A stretch of 64,000 bases of DNA from an uncultured bacterium. GTDB taxonomy: Bacteria > Cyanobacteriota > Vampirovibrionia > Gastranaerophilales > Gastranaerophilaceae. This document shows positions 6,615 through 16,500 of the stretch, one piece after another. The stretch is taken from assembly GCA_902797965.1 (NCBI GenBank), contig CADBUY010000008.1, positions 1-64,000 on the forward strand, in the 5' to 3' direction. The notes beneath the pieces were generated by a model, which made no database searches, had not been told where the DNA came from, and was given only the letters and a program-made list of their open reading frames with translations. Position 1 is the stretch's first letter; every line of letters begins with the position of its first letter. Both the position numbers and the translations under genes were made by a program.

Positions 6615-9281
6615 ATGGCTGAAAAAAGAGTATGGCTATTCAAAGAAGGCAACGCAGACATGCGTGCGCTCCTCGGCGGTAAAGGTGCTAACCTTGCAGA
6701 AATGACTAATCTTGGTCTTCCTGTTCCTCCGGGACTTACTATTACAACTGAAACTTGTATGGACTACATCAACCACGGCAACAAAATGCCTGAAGGTCTT
6801 ATGGACGAAGTTAAATTCGCTCTTAAAACTGTTGAAGAACAAGCAGGTAAAAAGTTTGGCGATTTATCTAATCCGCTTTTAGTTTCTGTTAGATCAGGAG
6901 CTAGAGTTTCTATGCCGGGTATGATGGAAACTATATTAAACTTAGGCTTAAACGATGAGACAGTAGAAGCTATGGTTAAGTTAACAAACAACCCTCGTTT
7001 CTGCTACGATTCATACAGAAGATTTTTAACAATGTTCGGTTCTGTTGCTTGGGAAATGGACAGACAACTTTACTTTGAATCTGAAGTTGAAAAGGTTAAA
7101 GCTAGAGAAGGCGTAACTTCTGATACAGAAGTTTCTGCAGAAGGCTGGAAATCTTTAATTCCTATCTATAAAGCAAAAATTAAAGAAGTTACGGGAAAAG
7201 AATTCCCGCAAGACCCTTACGTTCAACTTCAAGAAGCTATTGAAGCTGTATTCCGTTCTTGGAATATCCCTCGTGCAGTAGCTTACAGAAACATGAACAA
7301 AATCGACCACAACTTCGGTACTGCTGTTAACGTTCAAACAATGGTATTCGGTAATATGGGTAACGATTGTGCTACAGGTGTTTCATTCACTCGTAACCCT
7401 GCAACAGGCGAAAACAAATTTTACGGTGAATACCTTGTTAACGCTCAAGGTGAAGACGTTGTTGCAGGTATCAGAACTCCTAAACAAATTGCTGAACTTG
7501 AAACAGATATGCCTGATATCTACCGTCAATATGTAGAAATTGCAAAACAGTTGGAAAAAGGCTACCATGACGTTCAAGATATGGAATTCACTGTTGAAAG
7601 AGGTAAATTGTGGATTCTTCAAACTCGTAACGGTAAGAGAACAGCTAAAGCTGCTATCAAAATTGCCGTTGATATGTACAGAGAAGGTATTATTACTAAA
7701 GAAGAAGCTATCAACCAAGTTGATCCTTATTCAGTTTACCAAGTATTGTTACCTTGCTTTAACCCTGATAAAGTTAAACATTCACACAAAGTTTCTAAAG
7801 GTGTTAACGCTTCTCCGGGTGCTGCAGTAGGTAAGATTGTATTTGATACTGAAGAAGCTGCAAGACGTGGTGAAGCAGGCGAAAAAGTTATCTTAGTTAG
7901 AATTGAAACTTGTCCTGATGATATTCACGGTATGGCTGTTTCTCAAGGTGTTCTTACTCTTAGGGGCGGTGCTACTTCTCACGCAGCAGTTGTTGCAAAA
8001 GGTATGGGTAAACCTTGCGTATCAGGTTGTGAAGATTTAATTATTGACTTGAAAGCTGAAACAATCACTTGCTCAGACGGAACTGTATTCCACAAAGACG
8101 ATATTATTTCTCTTGACGGTGGTACAGGTGAAGTTATGGAAGGTGCTATCGAGCTTGTTCAAGCAGGACTTGATGAAGACTTCGAAACATTCTTCTCTTG
8201 GGTTGATGAAATCAAAGAACTTCACGTTGAAGCTAACGCTGATACTCCTAAAGATATTGAAAACGCTAAGAAGTTTGGTGCAGAAGGTGTTGGTCTTTGC
8301 CGTACAGAACACATGTTCATGGATCCGGATAGATTACCTTGGGTACAAAAAATGATTATTGCATCTGATACAGAAGCAAGAAAAGAAGCTCTTTCTCATC
8401 TTCTTCCAATGCAATATTCTGACTTCTATTCAATGTTTAAAGCATTAGGCGACAAACCTTTGACGGTTCGTCTATTAGACCCGCCGCTTCATGAATTCTT
8501 ACCATCTAAGATAGAACTTATTGAAAAAGTTGCTACTAAAAAAGCATTGAATCGAGACTATGCAGAAGATGCAAAAATGCTTGAAATCGTTGAAAACTTG
8601 TCAGAATCTAACCCGATGATGGGTCTTAGAGGCTGCCGTTTAGGACTAACTTATCCTGAAATCAATGAAATGCAAGTAAGAGCAATATTTGAAGCATGCT
8701 GTGATTTAACTAAAGAAGGTCATCACATCCAACCATGGATTATGATTCCGCTTATCGGTCACATTAACGAGCTTAAGACAGCTAAAGCTACATTAGTAGC
8801 AGTTGCTGAACAAGTTATGGCAGAAAAAGGCATAAGAGTTGACTACAAATTCGGTACTATGATTGAAATTCCTCGTGCAGCATTAACTGCATCAGAAGTT
8901 GCAACTGAAGCTGAATTCTTCTCTTATGGTACAAATGACCTTACTCAAATGACTTTCGGTTATTCAAGAGATGATGCAGAAGGTAAGTTCTTAAAGAACT
9001 ATGTAGAACAAAAAATTCTTCCTTCTAACCCATTCATCACTTTAGACCAAAAAGGTGTTGGAAGATTAATCGAAATGTCAATAAACGAAGGTAAAGCAGT
9101 AAACAGTTCACTAGTTGGCGGTATCTGCGGTGAACACGGCGGAGATCCTGATTCTGTTAAGTACGCTCACAAAATCGGACTTAACTACGTATCTTGCTCA
9201 CCATTCCGTATTCCGCAAGCTAAACTTGCCGCTGCACAAGCTGCAATCGCTTGCCCAAGAAAACAATTGGCTAAAATATAA
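6615..9281 (+). CDS. ppdK: Pyruvate, phosphate dikinase
   Basis: The enzyme interconverts pyruvate, ATP and phosphate with phosphoenolpyruvate, AMP and pyrophosphate; anaerobes often use it in the glycolytic direction. At 888 residues it is the usual length. The N-terminal ATP-grasp region begins LLGGKGANLAEM. The phosphohistidine motif GGATSHAAVVAKGMGKPCVSG carries the catalytic His at 456. The C-terminal PEP/pyruvate barrel ends with GGICGEHGGDP, including the active-site Cys. AAGGAG precedes ATG 6615. It is monocistronic, ending at a double terminator. Codon use is noticeably more C-rich (AAC, TAC, GGT) than that of its neighbours, as expected for a highly expressed gene. Confidence 0.98.
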   Translation: MAEKRVWLFKEGNADMRALLGGKGANLAEMTNLGLPVPPGLTITTETCMDYINHGNKMPEGLMDEVKFALKTVEEQAGKKFGDLSNPLLVSVRSGARVSMPGMMETILNLGLNDETVEAMVKLTNNPRFCYDSYRRFLTMFGSVAWEMDRQLYFESEVEKVKAREGVTSDTEVSAEGWKSLIPIYKAKIKEVTGKEFPQDPYVQLQEAIEAVFRSWNIPRAVAYRNMNKIDHNFGTAVNVQTMVFGNMGNDCATGVSFTRNPATGENKFYGEYLVNAQGEDVVAGIRTPKQIAELETDMPDIYRQYVEIAKQLEKGYHDVQDMEFTVERGKLWILQTRNGKRTAKAAIKIAVDMYREGIITKEEAINQVDPYSVYQVLLPCFNPDKVKHSHKVSKGVNASPGAAVGKIVFDTEEAARRGEAGEKVILVRIETCPDDIHGMAVSQGVLTLRGGATSHAAVVAKGMGKPCVSGCEDLIIDLKAETITCSDGTVFHKDDIISLDGGTGEVMEGAIELVQAGLDEDFETFFSWVDEIKELHVEANADTPKDIENAKKFGAEGVGLCRTEHMFMDPDRLPWVQKMIIASDTEARKEALSHLLPMQYSDFYSMFKALGDKPLTVRLLDPPLHEFLPSKIELIEKVATKKALNRDYAEDAKMLEIVENLSESNPMMGLRGCRLGLTYPEINEMQVRAIFEACCDLTKEGHHIQPWIMIPLIGHINELKTAKATLVAVAEQVMAEKGIRVDYKFGTMIEIPRAALTASEVATEAEFFSYGTNDLTQMTFGYSRDDAEGKFLKNYVEQKILPSNPFITLDQKGVGRLIEMSINEGKAVNSSLVGGICGEHGGDPDSVKYAHKIGLNYVSCSPFRIPQAKLAAAQAAIACPRKQLAKI

Positions 9282-9302
9282 GTTAACAATTGATAAAAGA
9301 TT

Positions 9303-9372
9303 AGGCGGTTTGGACAAATTGTCCAAACCGCCTTTTTGCAAAATTGATCGGCTTTATAAAGCCGATCAATTT
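9303..9372. terminator. Two adjacent terminator hairpins between ppdK and secG
   Basis: AGGCGGTTTGGAC-aaatt-GTCCAAACCGCCT (9303-9333) is followed by T4 and ends ppdK. A second, perfect 32-bp palindrome at 9341-9372 (AAATTGATCGGCTTTA and its complement) is flanked by A and T runs and can stop transcription from both sides, including the secG transcript. Confidence 0.85.
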
Positions 9373-9400
9373 TTTATTTTATACAATTATAATTCCGATA

Positions 9401-9625
9401 CTAATGAACTAAACCAAATCCAAGAATGAATACACAAATAACAAAAACAAGTGCAACAATTGTTGTTAATTTATTCAATCCTTTTTCGGCACTTTTTTGT
9501 GACGTAAACATTTGAGCAGCGTTACCTATCCCTGCGATGCCGTCACCCTTTGGTGAGTGCATAAGAACTAATACTATCATCAAGATTGCGGATACAACCA
9601 TTATTGTCCAAAGTAACTTTAACAT
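9401..9625 (-). CDS. secG: Preprotein translocase subunit SecG
   Basis: A 74-residue inner-membrane protein with two hydrophobic segments (about 3-22 and 52-73) joined by a glycine-rich loop (HSPKGDGIAGIGNAAQMFTS), the standard SecG plan. It assists SecYE in protein export. It starts 2 bp after the NrtR-like gene, so the two are cotranscribed; the ribosome-binding site GAAAGGAAG lies at the end of that gene. Confidence 0.93.
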   Translation of the reverse strand: MLKLLWTIMVVSAILMIVLVLMHSPKGDGIAGIGNAAQMFTSQKSAEKGLNKLTTIVALVFVICVFILGFGLVH

Positions 9626-9627
9626 TG

Positions 9628-10305
9628 CTATTTACTTCCTTTCTTTATGAAATGTGCACGTTTTGAATTAAGCTTAATATTATCAAATGTATATAAACGT
9701 GCAGGTCTTTTTGAAGATGATTTAGAAAATTCATTAAGTTCTCTAAGTCCATCTGTTGTAATAACTTTCTTTCTGAAATTGCGTTTATCAAGTTTTCTTT
9801 CCATTATCATTTCATAAGCTTTTTGCATTTCTGTTAACGTAAATTTTTCATTTAATAATTGATATGCAACAGGACACATTTCTAAGCGTTCACGAGTACG
9901 TTTCAGAGAATACTCAATAATTTCTTTATGGTCAAATGCAAGTGGTGGAAGCTCTGAAACCTTATGCCAAGCAAGATCATCTGATGTAACAACTTCAACA
10001 TCTTCAGAACGAATAAGAGCAAAATATGCACAGGTAATAACACGAGAAACAGGGTGTCTTAAAGGATCACCGAATGTATATAATTGTTCAAGATAAATGT
10101 TTTCAACGTTAGTTTTTTCTTTTAAAACACGCATAGCAGCTTCGTCAAGGTTTTCAGACATTCTTACATATCCGCCGGGGATTGCCCATTTATCTTTAAA
10201 CGGTTCGTTATTACGTTTTACTAAAAGTACGTTTAGAGCATCGTTTTTGATTGTTAGAATTACGATGTCGACTGTAATCTCGTGTGTCTTTATCTCGTTA
10301 AACAT
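9628..10305 (-). CDS. NrtR-like transcription regulator (degenerate Nudix domain plus winged helix)
   Basis: A 225-residue protein. The N-terminal part is a Nudix domain, but the box is eroded: GYVRMSE-x7-RVLKEK where catalytic Nudix enzymes have REUxEE, so two metal-binding glutamates are replaced by Val and Lys. The C-terminal part (TLTEMQKAYEMIMERKLDKR and on) fits the winged helix of NrtR regulators. NrtR proteins bind ADP-ribose or a related NAD metabolite through the dead Nudix domain and control NAD genes. Which genes this one controls is not evident; an NAD(P)HX dehydratase gene lies 16 kb away. It is cotranscribed with secG. Confidence 0.82.
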   Translation of the reverse strand: MFNEIKTHEITVDIVILTIKNDALNVLLVKRNNEPFKDKWAIPGGYVRMSENLDEAAMRVLKEKTNVENIYLEQLYTFGDPLRHPVSRVITCAYFALIRSEDVEVVTSDDLAWHKVSELPPLAFDHKEIIEYSLKRTRERLEMCPVAYQLLNEKFTLTEMQKAYEMIMERKLDKRNFRKKVITTDGLRELNEFSKSSSKRPARLYTFDNIKLNSKRAHFIKKGSK

Positions 10306-10390
10306 TTATCACCTCTGAGGCAGGAGTAAATCTGTTAGCTCCAAATTGTTCCCGTTTAAATTGTATAATAAACAATACAAACGAGTAAAT

Positions 10391-10425
10391 AAAATGTAAC
10401 AATAGCAAGTGTATTGTTACATTTT
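10391..10425 (-). terminator. Terminator of the scpA-scpB-metallopeptidase operon
   Basis: AAAATGTAACAATA - 7-nt loop - TATTGTTACATTTT, a 14-bp perfect stem flanked by A and T runs, immediately after the stop codon of the metallopeptidase gene on the minus strand. Confidence 0.85.
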
Positions 10426-10429
10426 TATA

Positions 10430-11905
10430 TTAAAACAGCAAGATTTTGTATCGTTCTAATTTGGGATTTTTACTTTCTTTCGGGTTATTTTTTATATAGC
10501 CTTTTAAAACTTTTCTTGCATTAAAGTAGTTTTTCTTTTTTATATAAATATTTGCAAGACTTATTGCATAATCTATATTTTCAGGATTTGATAATAACAA
10601 ATTTTTGTATTCAGAAATACTTTCTTCTGTTTTTTCTTGCTTCAGATATATTTCTGCACTCAGTAAATGTAATTCTTTTTCGTCTTTAATTTCTTTAGCT
10701 TTTTTTATGTAAACAAGTGCAAGTTCATAATTTCCATCATAATAATTTGTTACTGCAAGATTGTAGTAAACCATATATTTTGTTTCATCATTATTTGCAA
10801 GAATAAGAGCTTTTTCAAGATAACTGTTTGCTAATGTGTATTTCTTTTGATTAAGCAGAGTTTGGGCAATATCAATATATCCGGCAGGAACTTTCGGTGC
10901 ATTTTTTATATATTTTTTTGCCTCATTAATTTTTGCCGAATTAACTTCTTTATCATCTCCGAGAACAAGATATGGAATGTATTTATATTTTAATTCATCT
11001 GCATTTGTAATATCAGGCTTGATTTTGTAAAATAGTTCAAGAGTAGTCTTATCCGCATCATTAAGTATAATTCTCTCATCATCTTTAAGCAATTCTTTGT
11101 TATAAGCCATATACATAATATTATCAGCATCAAGGCTGTGTCCCATAAAACCCAGAGCGTGAAAAATTTCGTGTAAAGCAATGTTATACATCCTGTTTGG
11201 AGTAAAAATATTTCCGTCTAAGTCGTAAATTCCAAATTGAACATCCATTTTTTCAAGTTTGTTTTGTGAAAATATTGGTGTTGTAGATGCAATTACATAT
11301 TTTGTGCCAGCCTCTGCATTTTGAATAATGGGTTGTGTTATAAAATTAACAACGATATTGGCATTGTCTGTTGGTATTTTTTCAAACCTAATTCGGACAG
11401 AACTTGATCTTTCCCAAGTATCAAACGCATTATCAACTGCTTCAACCAATTCAGGCGGAACATTGCGTTTATTTTTAAAAGTATATGTTACAGGCATCTT
11501 TCCCCAGTGCATAATGTTCTGGTTGTAAGTTGCTTGTTTAACGTAGTTTTCAGGATATTTGTTGTGAATTTCTTTCTTTAAATTTTTCAAAAAGTATTCT
11601 GCTGATTCCGAAGCGGAATCTTGTATATTGTCTTCAGCAATTTTAACTAACTTTTCCTGAGCTTCTATTGTTAACGGTGAATTCACAAGAGAATTAACAT
11701 AAGTAATTCTAAAATCAGTATCTCTGTTGCCTAAATTATATGATTTTTCAAAATACTCCTGAGCTTTGTTATAATTTGCTTTTTTTGCATAAAAGTTACC
11801 CATTTTTGCATACAAATTAGCTCTGTTAATATGCATTATAATAAATACAAACAGGAACAGAAAAACTATAGTAACAGCTGATAATTTATACCAATTCTTC
11901 TTCAT
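10430..11905 (-). CDS. Membrane-anchored matrixin-like zinc metallopeptidase with TPR repeats
   Basis: A 491-residue protein, type II membrane anchor at about 8-25, then one TPR (about 31-60), a metzincin-like peptidase domain and four or so C-terminal TPRs (about 340-480). The zinc site is HEIFHALGFMGHS (245-257), an HExxHxxGxxGH variant with one extra residue before the third His, as in some prokaryotic matrixin relatives; a methionine turn follows at IMYMAYN (263-269). TPRs suggest a protein partner. The start overlaps the end of scpB by 20 bp, so it is translated with the chromosome-segregation genes, which is unexpected for an exported peptidase. Confidence 0.85.
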   Translation of the reverse strand: MKKNWYKLSAVTIVFLFLFVFIIMHINRANLYAKMGNFYAKKANYNKAQEYFEKSYNLGNRDTDFRITYVNSLVNSPLTIEAQEKLVKIAEDNIQDSASESAEYFLKNLKKEIHNKYPENYVKQATYNQNIMHWGKMPVTYTFKNKRNVPPELVEAVDNAFDTWERSSSVRIRFEKIPTDNANIVVNFITQPIIQNAEAGTKYVIASTTPIFSQNKLEKMDVQFGIYDLDGNIFTPNRMYNIALHEIFHALGFMGHSLDADNIMYMAYNKELLKDDERIILNDADKTTLELFYKIKPDITNADELKYKYIPYLVLGDDKEVNSAKINEAKKYIKNAPKVPAGYIDIAQTLLNQKKYTLANSYLEKALILANNDETKYMVYYNLAVTNYYDGNYELALVYIKKAKEIKDEKELHLLSAEIYLKQEKTEESISEYKNLLLSNPENIDYAISLANIYIKKKNYFNARKVLKGYIKNNPKESKNPKLERYKILLF

Positions 11906-12449
11906 TTACGACCTCAGAAACTGATTGATTTTCTTCTTCGGGGTCATCTTTTACGCCGTTATCAATATTTAAAGTTTTTACAAGCGCTCTTATATCGCCT
12001 TTCAGCTTGAAATATTCGGCAAATTTAGGCGTAGTTTTAATATTAAATGAACGTCCGTTTTTATCTTTGTGGCGTGATATTAAACCCTTATCCAATAGTT
12101 CTTGAACGTGTTCATAAGCATTTGAACCTCTTAAATCCTTCAATAAAGTTTGACGAATAGGCTCTTTTAAAGCAATTACTGTTAATGTTTTAAGAACAGG
12201 CGGTTTTAATTCAACCGGACATAGTTTTTCAACGATATCCAAATGTTCTTGTTTAACCTGTAAAATGTATCCGTTTTCGTCATCAATTTCTAATGCACCT
12301 TCTCTGGATGCATAATCCATAATAAGTTCCAAAAGCGCTTCTTCCACAATTTCAGGTTCTTCACCCAAAATCTCGGCTATTTCATTAATTTGCAGAACTT
12401 TTGCGGTAACAAACAAAACTGCTTCAATTCTGGATTTCAACTGTTCCAT
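11886..12449 (-). CDS. scpB: Segregation and condensation protein B
   Basis: A kleisin-associated winged-helix protein of 187 residues, normal for ScpB. It starts SRIEAVLFVTAKVLQINEIAEIL and keeps the block ALKEPIRQTLLKDLRGSNAYEHVQELLDKGLI typical of the family. Two copies bind ScpA to close the Smc ring. It overlaps scpA by 26 bp. A short acidic tail (DDPEEENQSVSEVVNEEEL) is variable. Confidence 0.95.
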   Translation of the reverse strand: MEQLKSRIEAVLFVTAKVLQINEIAEILGEEPEIVEEALLELIMDYASREGALEIDDENGYILQVKQEHLDIVEKLCPVELKPPVLKTLTVIALKEPIRQTLLKDLRGSNAYEHVQELLDKGLISRHKDKNGRSFNIKTTPKFAEYFKLKGDIRALVKTLNIDNGVKDDPEEENQSVSEVVNEEELV

Positions 12450-13311
12450 TTTCTTCCTCTGGTGCTAAAATGCTTTCAGCATTTTTTATATTTTCATCAA
12501 ACTCATCCGGCAGATTTTCTTCATGCGGTCTTTTAACTACATATAAATCAGAATAAAATTCATCCTGCTCTAAGTCATAATCACTTTCAGCAGTTAAGAA
12601 TAAAAGCGATATATATGCACTTATTCTATCCATACCTAGCAGAGTTAATTCATTTAATTCTATTTTATTTTGACGATTTAATATCTCTTCAAGATTATCT
12701 TTTAGACGTGCAACACCCTCTGCAATATATTCATCGTGCTGCATTTTTGTAATATCTTCTGCTGATAACCTCGAATAATTTTGAACTCTTCGTCTTGCAG
12801 CTCTTTCAAAAGAGTTTTTCAAGGATTGTTTTCTGTCTAATTGTTCATAAAATTCCAATTGACGAATCAAATCTCTCAAAGTAACAACTCTGTTGTGGTT
12901 AAGTCTTACAGAAGTTCTTCTTTGTAAAACTTCATCTATTGAGATTACGTTATTTGTCGGGACATAATCTTCAGGAGTATATTCTAAAACCCCATCATCT
13001 TCTAAATTGTATTCGTCTTTATGAACAGGCTCAAAATCCATTACATCAAGCCCTTCTAGAACATTGGATTTTAACTTTAAAAGTACGGCTGCAAATAATA
13101 ATGTTCTTCCTGTCAGTCTTAGGTTTTGTGCTTTAGACTGGAACAAGTGCATAAGATACTTGTCTGTCACATCAACAATATTAACGTTCCAAGGGTCAAT
13201 CTTTCCCTGTTTTGCCAAGTTGACAAGAATCTCAATTCCGTCAACTTCTGCTTCCTGAACATAATTTTCTTGGTTAGGTATATTCATACTATCTATACTG
13301 TTTAAAGCCAT
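12424..13311 (-). CDS. scpA: Segregation and condensation protein A (kleisin)
   Basis: ScpA bridges the Smc head domains with ScpB. The family block GIEILVNLAKQGKIDPWNVNIVDVTDKY is present near the N terminus, and the C-terminal winged helix (ELTLLGMDRISAYISLLFLTAESDYDLEQDE) closes on the Smc head. I prefer ATG 13311 (AAAGGTGAT just upstream, 295 aa). An ATG at 13344 or a TTG at 13356 in the same frame would add up to 15 residues. A sigma-70 promoter lies at 13459-13487, in the gap after smc. Confidence 0.93.
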   Translation of the reverse strand: MALNSIDSMNIPNQENYVQEAEVDGIEILVNLAKQGKIDPWNVNIVDVTDKYLMHLFQSKAQNLRLTGRTLLFAAVLLKLKSNVLEGLDVMDFEPVHKDEYNLEDDGVLEYTPEDYVPTNNVISIDEVLQRRTSVRLNHNRVVTLRDLIRQLEFYEQLDRKQSLKNSFERAARRRVQNYSRLSAEDITKMQHDEYIAEGVARLKDNLEEILNRQNKIELNELTLLGMDRISAYISLLFLTAESDYDLEQDEFYSDLYVVKRPHEENLPDEFDENIKNAESILAPEEENGTVEIQN

Positions 13312-13458
13312 ATCACCTTTTGAGAGTGGCGTTTGAGCAGACATTACCGCAAACAATCAGCCTATTTTCTCACAATTATTTTATCTTATATCTTATCTTC
13401 ATAAATCCTCTAAAATGAGGAATTTTCAAAAAGGGCCAAACTATCCCTCCCGAAGCTA

Positions 13459-13487
13459 ATTATACCATATACACACTATTTACACAA
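13459..13487 (-). promoter_or_regulatory. Sigma-70 promoter upstream of scpA
   Basis: On the minus strand TTGTGT - 17 nt - TATAAT, with a TG two bases before the -10 box (extended -10). It lies in the 160-bp gap between smc and scpA, giving scpA-scpB-peptidase a promoter of their own. Confidence 0.7.
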
Positions 13488-13516
13488 AATATTACGGTAT
13501 TTTAAGCGACAGCAGT

Positions 13517-16500
13517 TTAATCACGCAGCTTAACGCCGGTAACTTTAGAAATACCTTTTTCTTTTTGGGTAACACCTATCGTTCTGTCAGCAGACTCAAT
13601 CATTGGTTTTCTGTGACTTACTACAATAAATTGAGTTGAATCAGATTGGGACTGAACAATGTTTGCCAATTTCTCTACATTTATACTATCTAAGCTGGCA
13701 TCAACTTCATCAAAAGCATAGAAAGGTGCAGGCATATATTTTTGTATTGCAAATACAAATGATAAAGCCGTTAAAGCCTTTTCTCCGCCTGACATACCCA
13801 TTAATCTCTGTTTTTTCTTATCTCTGGGCTGTGCCTCAATATCCAAACCGCCCTCAAATGGTTTTTCTTCATTTTCCAGAACAAGCGTACCTTCACCTTC
13901 TGAAAGTTTGTGGAAAATATCTTTGAAGTTTTCATTCAGTGCGTTATACGTTCTCAGGAAAGTTTCTTTTTTCAAATCTTCGTACCCTTGCATTCTTTGT
14001 AAGATTTGTTCTCTTTCTGTTGTTAATGTATTTATTTTTTCCTGAAGTTCAGCCTGACGTTGTGATACATTTTCGTAATCTTCAAGCGCTTTCATGTTAA
14101 CAGCACCCATCTCATCCATGCGTTTTTGCAAACGCTGAATTCTGCCCGTGATTTCTTCTATTGACATCTCTATAGGCATTAACTCATTAATATTAACTCC
14201 GGCATCCGTCAAAATTTTTCTTGTTTCTTCAAGTTGAGGTTCTAGTTCTCTTCTGCGTGATTTAAATGACTCAATTTGTTCCGCAATTCTTTCTATATCT
14301 GATGCTTTCAGGTTTTTCTTTGTTTCCAAGTCAACTAAATCTTTATTAATAGCATCACGTTCGTCAAGAAGTTCCTGCAATTTATCTGTAATTTCTTTAA
14401 TCTCAACTTCAAGAGTTTCAAGCTGCTCCTGCAAACCTTTAATCTCTATGTTAAATTTTTCTTTATCCAGAGCCAGATTTCTGTTTGTCTCAAGAGCGCC
14501 TGATATTGTATTATTATGGGCGTCAATTGTCGTTCTGTAGAAAGCTATTGAACTGTTAAAGCCGTCAATCTTATTTTGAGCTTCTGCTTTATTTTTTTCA
14601 TAACGTTTAATCTCAGCTTCAACACCAGCCGTCTTTTCTTTCAAATCCTTGAGATCTGTGTCATTAAGAAGTTTCTCTATTTCGTCAATCTCTGTTTGCA
14701 AAGATACGAGTTTATCAGAAATCTCAATATGTTCTTCTTCTAATTTATCCAAATATTTTTCAAGTTTTGTAATTTCCGGTTCTGTAACCTTGATAAATTC
14801 TTTTTGTTCATCAATATTCTTTTGATTGTTTGCAAACATTGAATCCAAACTGCTGAGTTCTACTTTAGCTTTATTTAACTCAGTCGTTGAATCTATGTTC
14901 TTTGCTCTTACATCTTCAAACTTTGCATTCAAGCTATTTCTTTTTGAAATTAAATCAGCACGTTTATTTTCTAACTCTTTAAGTTTTTTCTTATACGCAT
15001 CAATTTCCGAATCAGAGTTTTGAGCGAACTTCAAACCAGTCTTTTTGATTGAACCACCGGTAATAGAACCCGATTTTGCAAAAAGATCTCCGGAAAGTGT
15101 AACCATACGATATTTGCCGATAAGTTTATTTGCGGCTTCCCTATCTTCAACGACAAGCGTATCGCCAACCGCATAATAAAATGCGTTGAGATATTCTTCG
15201 TCAAAATCAATCAGATTTATTGCAAAGTCAATAACACCCTTATCTTTAGGCAAATTTAAACTTTTTGGGCACTTAACTATTTTGTTTAGCGGTATAAATG
15301 TTGCTCGCCCTGCACCTGCTGATTTTAACGTTTCAATACAAGTAGCTGCTACATGCTCATCGTCGACTACAATATCTGCCATTCTTCCACCTACGGCAAT
15401 TTCCATAGCAGTAGCATATTCTTCGTCTACTTGACCTAACTTCATCAGTGGTGCGTGTACCCCTCTTATGTTGGCATTTACAATGGTATCAACGGCACGT
15501 CCAAGGTTAGCTTCTTCGTTCGCTGCTCGAGCTGCTTCAAGCTGGTAAATTTTCTTACTTGTTGCTTGAATGTCATAGTCAAGGTCTTCGATTTCATTTT
15601 TAATTTTATCCAATTCATACATTGTATTCTTAATGATAATTTTAAAATCGTCAACTTCTTTTTCCAAAGTTTCTATCATTAATTTTTTATTGGATTTATT
15701 TTCTTCATAATTTGCTGAAAATTCGTTAAGTTCAACTAATTTTGTATTAGCATCCTGAATAGCTTTCTTCTTCTGAGTAAGGTCTGATTCCATAGGAGCT
15801 TTTGATTGTATTATTGAAGTTTCTTTATCTTTTAAACTTTCAAATTCGTTTCTTAAATTTTTACGTTTTTCAAGATGTTTTTCAGCAGTTTCATTCAAAC
15901 CGGACATGTCTTCAAGGATTTTATTTAAAAGAGCATTTTGTTCCTCAATATTTTTTTCAATGCCTTTAATTTCTTCTTTCTTTAGTTCAATCTGAAGCTG
16001 ACTGTCTTTGATTTTTCCTTCCTGAACTTCAATACCATTTTTAGCGTTTTCAACAGATTTTAAATTGTCTTGAATTTGTTTGTCTGTATAAACAATAGAG
16101 GCATTTTTTCTGTCTATTGAGCCTTTAATTTCCTCTGCTTGTTTTTTTAGTTCAAGCTGGTGCCCCTCACCTTTTTCTTTTATTGTATTTGATATTTCTT
16201 CATGCTTTTCTTTGATAAGTTTTAATTTTTCTTCTATATCCTTTGATTGGAGTTCTTCTTCTTTTTTCTTTTTGGTAAATTCTAAGATATTTTCATGAGC
16301 TTTTTCTAAGTTTCTTTGCAAATCAAAGAACTTAACAGTATTAATTTGGCTTTCCAAACCAGTTTTTTCGTCTTTAAGTTTTTGGTACTTTAATGCAATT
16401 TCTTTTTCTTCTTTTAGTTGCTCTAATCTGACATTTACTTCGTTAAGTATTAGCATAGAATTTGCAACACGTTTTTCAACCGTTTCAAGTTCCCCTGTTG

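Noticed and set aside
7383-7718. 111-codon open frame antisense to ppdK (and similar ones in ppdK, smc and AAA+ genes)
   Set aside because: The sense genes are certain; the antisense frames are Phe/Ser-rich by-products of codon bias with no start signals.
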